Below are positions 7,261 through 7,996 of a DNA stretch of 7,996 bases, piece after piece. This DNA comes from Betaproteobacteria bacterium (GTDB lineage Bacteria; Pseudomonadota; Gammaproteobacteria; Burkholderiales; SG8-41). Where the stretch lies: the NCBI GenBank assembly GCA_023266245.1, contig JAHFRO010000102.1:1-7996 (forward strand), written 5' to 3'. How positions within the stretch are numbered: the stretch's first letter is position 1; each line of letters opens with the position of its first letter. The notes under the pieces are model-generated. The model did no database searches and was not told the origin of the DNA. It worked only from the letters and a program-made list of their open reading frames with translations. The translations under genes were made by a program, and so were the position numbers.

Positions 7261-7295
7261 CCTCATCCTTCATCCTTCTGCCTTCTGCCTTCAGT
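7261..7295 (+). repeat. Heptamer array (CTTCTGC family) in the folB-xerD gap
   Basis: Five 7-bp units: CCTCATC, CTTCATC, CTTCTGC, CTTCTGC and CTTCAGT. It lies directly behind the xerD stop codon in the xerD direction (as GAAGGCA-type units) and fills half of the 74-base gap between convergent folB and xerD. No GC hairpin with a T-run is present, so this gap has no recognisable terminator. Confidence 0.85.
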
Positions 7296-7297
7296 TC

Positions 7298-7996
7298 TCA
7301 CCCTCTGGGGTGATGCTTGGCGTGAAGCTGCTTCAGCCGCTCGCGCGCGACGTGAGTGTAGATCTGGGTGGTGGAGATATCCGAATGGCCGAGCAGGAGC
7401 TGCACCACGCGCAGATCCGCCCCGTGGTTCAAGAGGTGCGTCGCGAACGCGTGACGCAGCGTGTGCGGGGAGATCGGCTTGCGCAAGCCCGCCCGCGCGG
7501 CATGGCGGCCCAGCAGGTGCCAGAACGCCTGGCGCGTCATGGCTGCGCCGCGCGCGGTGACGAACAGATCGTCGCTCCCGCGGCCGGAGAGCAACGCCGG
7601 CCGCGCTTCCTTGAGATAGCGCTTGATCCACACGAGCGCTTCTTCGCCCAGCGGTACGAGGCGCTCCTTTGAACCTTTGCCCATCACGCGCACCACGCCC
7701 ATGTCCTGGCTCACCTGGGCGAGCTCGAGCGTCACCAGTTCCGACACGCGCAGCCCGCTCGCATAGAGCGTTTCCAGCATCGCCTTGTCGCGCAGCCCGA
7801 GCGGCTCGTCCACGTTCGGCGCTGCGAGCAGGTGCTCGACGTCTTCTTCGGTGAGACTCTTCGGCAGCCCGCGCGGCAGCTTCGGCGCGTCGATCTTGAG
7901 CGTGGGATCGGCCTTGATCCTGCCCTGCCGCAGGCAATAGCGGTAAAAGCGCTTGAGGCTGGAAAGCTGGCGGCTAGTGGTGGTCGCTTTGGCGCG
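7298..7996 (-). CDS. xerD: Site-specific tyrosine recombinase XerD, 5' end cut by window edge
   Basis: With XerC and FtsK it resolves chromosome dimers at dif during cell division. The frame is open from the right edge to TGA at 7300-7298, giving 232 residues; XerD is about 298 aa, so about 65 N-terminal residues are outside. The end of the N-terminal core-binding domain (SRQLSSLKRFYRYCLRQG) and the complete catalytic domain are present. Catalytic residues are all visible: R in SGLRVSEL, K in GKGSKERLVPLGEEA, H and R in SPHTLRHAFATHLLNHGADLR, H in LLGHSDIST and the tyrosine nucleophile in TQIYTHVARERL. LPKSLTEEDVEHLLAAP and the closing HHPRG are close to E. coli XerD rather than XerC. An internal ATG at 7813 is not the start, because conserved domain sequence continues upstream. 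No dif-like site was seen. Confidence 0.94.
   Translation of the reverse strand, partial: RAKATTTSRQLSSLKRFYRYCLRQGRIKADPTLKIDAPKLPRGLPKSLTEEDVEHLLAAPNVDEPLGLRDKAMLETLYASGLRVSELVTLELAQVSQDMGVVRVMGKGSKERLVPLGEEALVWIKRYLKEARPALLSGRGSDDLFVTARGAAMTRQAFWHLLGRHAARAGLRKPISPHTLRHAFATHLLNHGADLRVVQLLLGHSDISTTQIYTHVARERLKQLHAKHHPRG

Noticed and set aside
7298..7813. XerD as a complete short protein starting at ATG 7813
   Set aside because: Conserved XerD sequence (LPKSLTEEDVEHLL and the end of the core-binding domain) continues in frame upstream to the window edge.
7298..7996. Phage or transposon integrase marking a mobile element
   Set aside because: Motifs and C-terminus match chromosomal XerD closely; neighbours are housekeeping genes and no att-like repeats or phage genes are seen.

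Overview
The window is high-GC bacterial chromosome carrying conserved housekeeping genes, most likely from a betaproteobacterium. The gene order is a version of the macromolecular-synthesis locus (rpsU-dnaG-rpoD, with tsaD divergent from rpsU). The lineage call rests on the RpoD N-terminus, where a long Lys/Arg/Ala-rich extension and a 'KEKALVKEF' segment precede region 1.1 as in Burkholderia-type RpoD, and on yqeY lying between rpsU and dnaG. No phage, plasmid, CRISPR, rRNA or tRNA signal was seen. Both window edges cut genes: rpoD lacks its last few codons at the left edge, and xerD lacks about 65 N-terminal residues at the right edge.

Layout: rpoD (minus, 1-2221), dnaG (minus, 2291-4072), yqeY (minus, 4268-4714), rpsU (minus, 4838-5050), tsaD (plus, 5126-6157), plsY (minus, 6154-6765), folB (plus, 6867-7223), xerD (minus, 7298-7996). 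No gene-free stretch exceeds 300 bases; the longest is the 195-base dnaG leader (4073-4267). The minus-strand block rpsU, yqeY, dnaG, rpoD supplies a small-subunit ribosomal protein, a protein of uncertain role, the replication primase and the principal sigma factor, so it links initiation of translation, replication and transcription. Three of its gaps hold terminator-like hairpins, and several hold sigma-70 -10 boxes (TATAAT), which suggests a segmented operon with different output per gene. tsaD (tRNA t6A synthesis), plsY (phospholipid acyl transfer), folB (folate synthesis) and xerD (chromosome dimer resolution) are unrelated in function but all housekeeping.

The most unusual content is non-coding. 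Short tandem arrays with a strict 7-bp period occur at six places, in four unrelated sequence families: TGAATCC at 4724, 4799 and 6830, TCAGCTG at 6071, GCGTGAA at 7218 and CTTCTGC at 7261. They sit at gene boundaries. Two stand directly upstream of start codons (yqeY, folB) with an identical 9-nt pyrimidine-rich spacer and no Shine-Dalgarno sequence. One is translated inside the C-terminus of TsaD, and one contains the folB stop codon. Between rpsU and yqeY, two arrays face each other as inverted repeats around a terminator-like GC hairpin. I see no new multi-gene system here; the heptamer arrays are the best candidate for something underdescribed.
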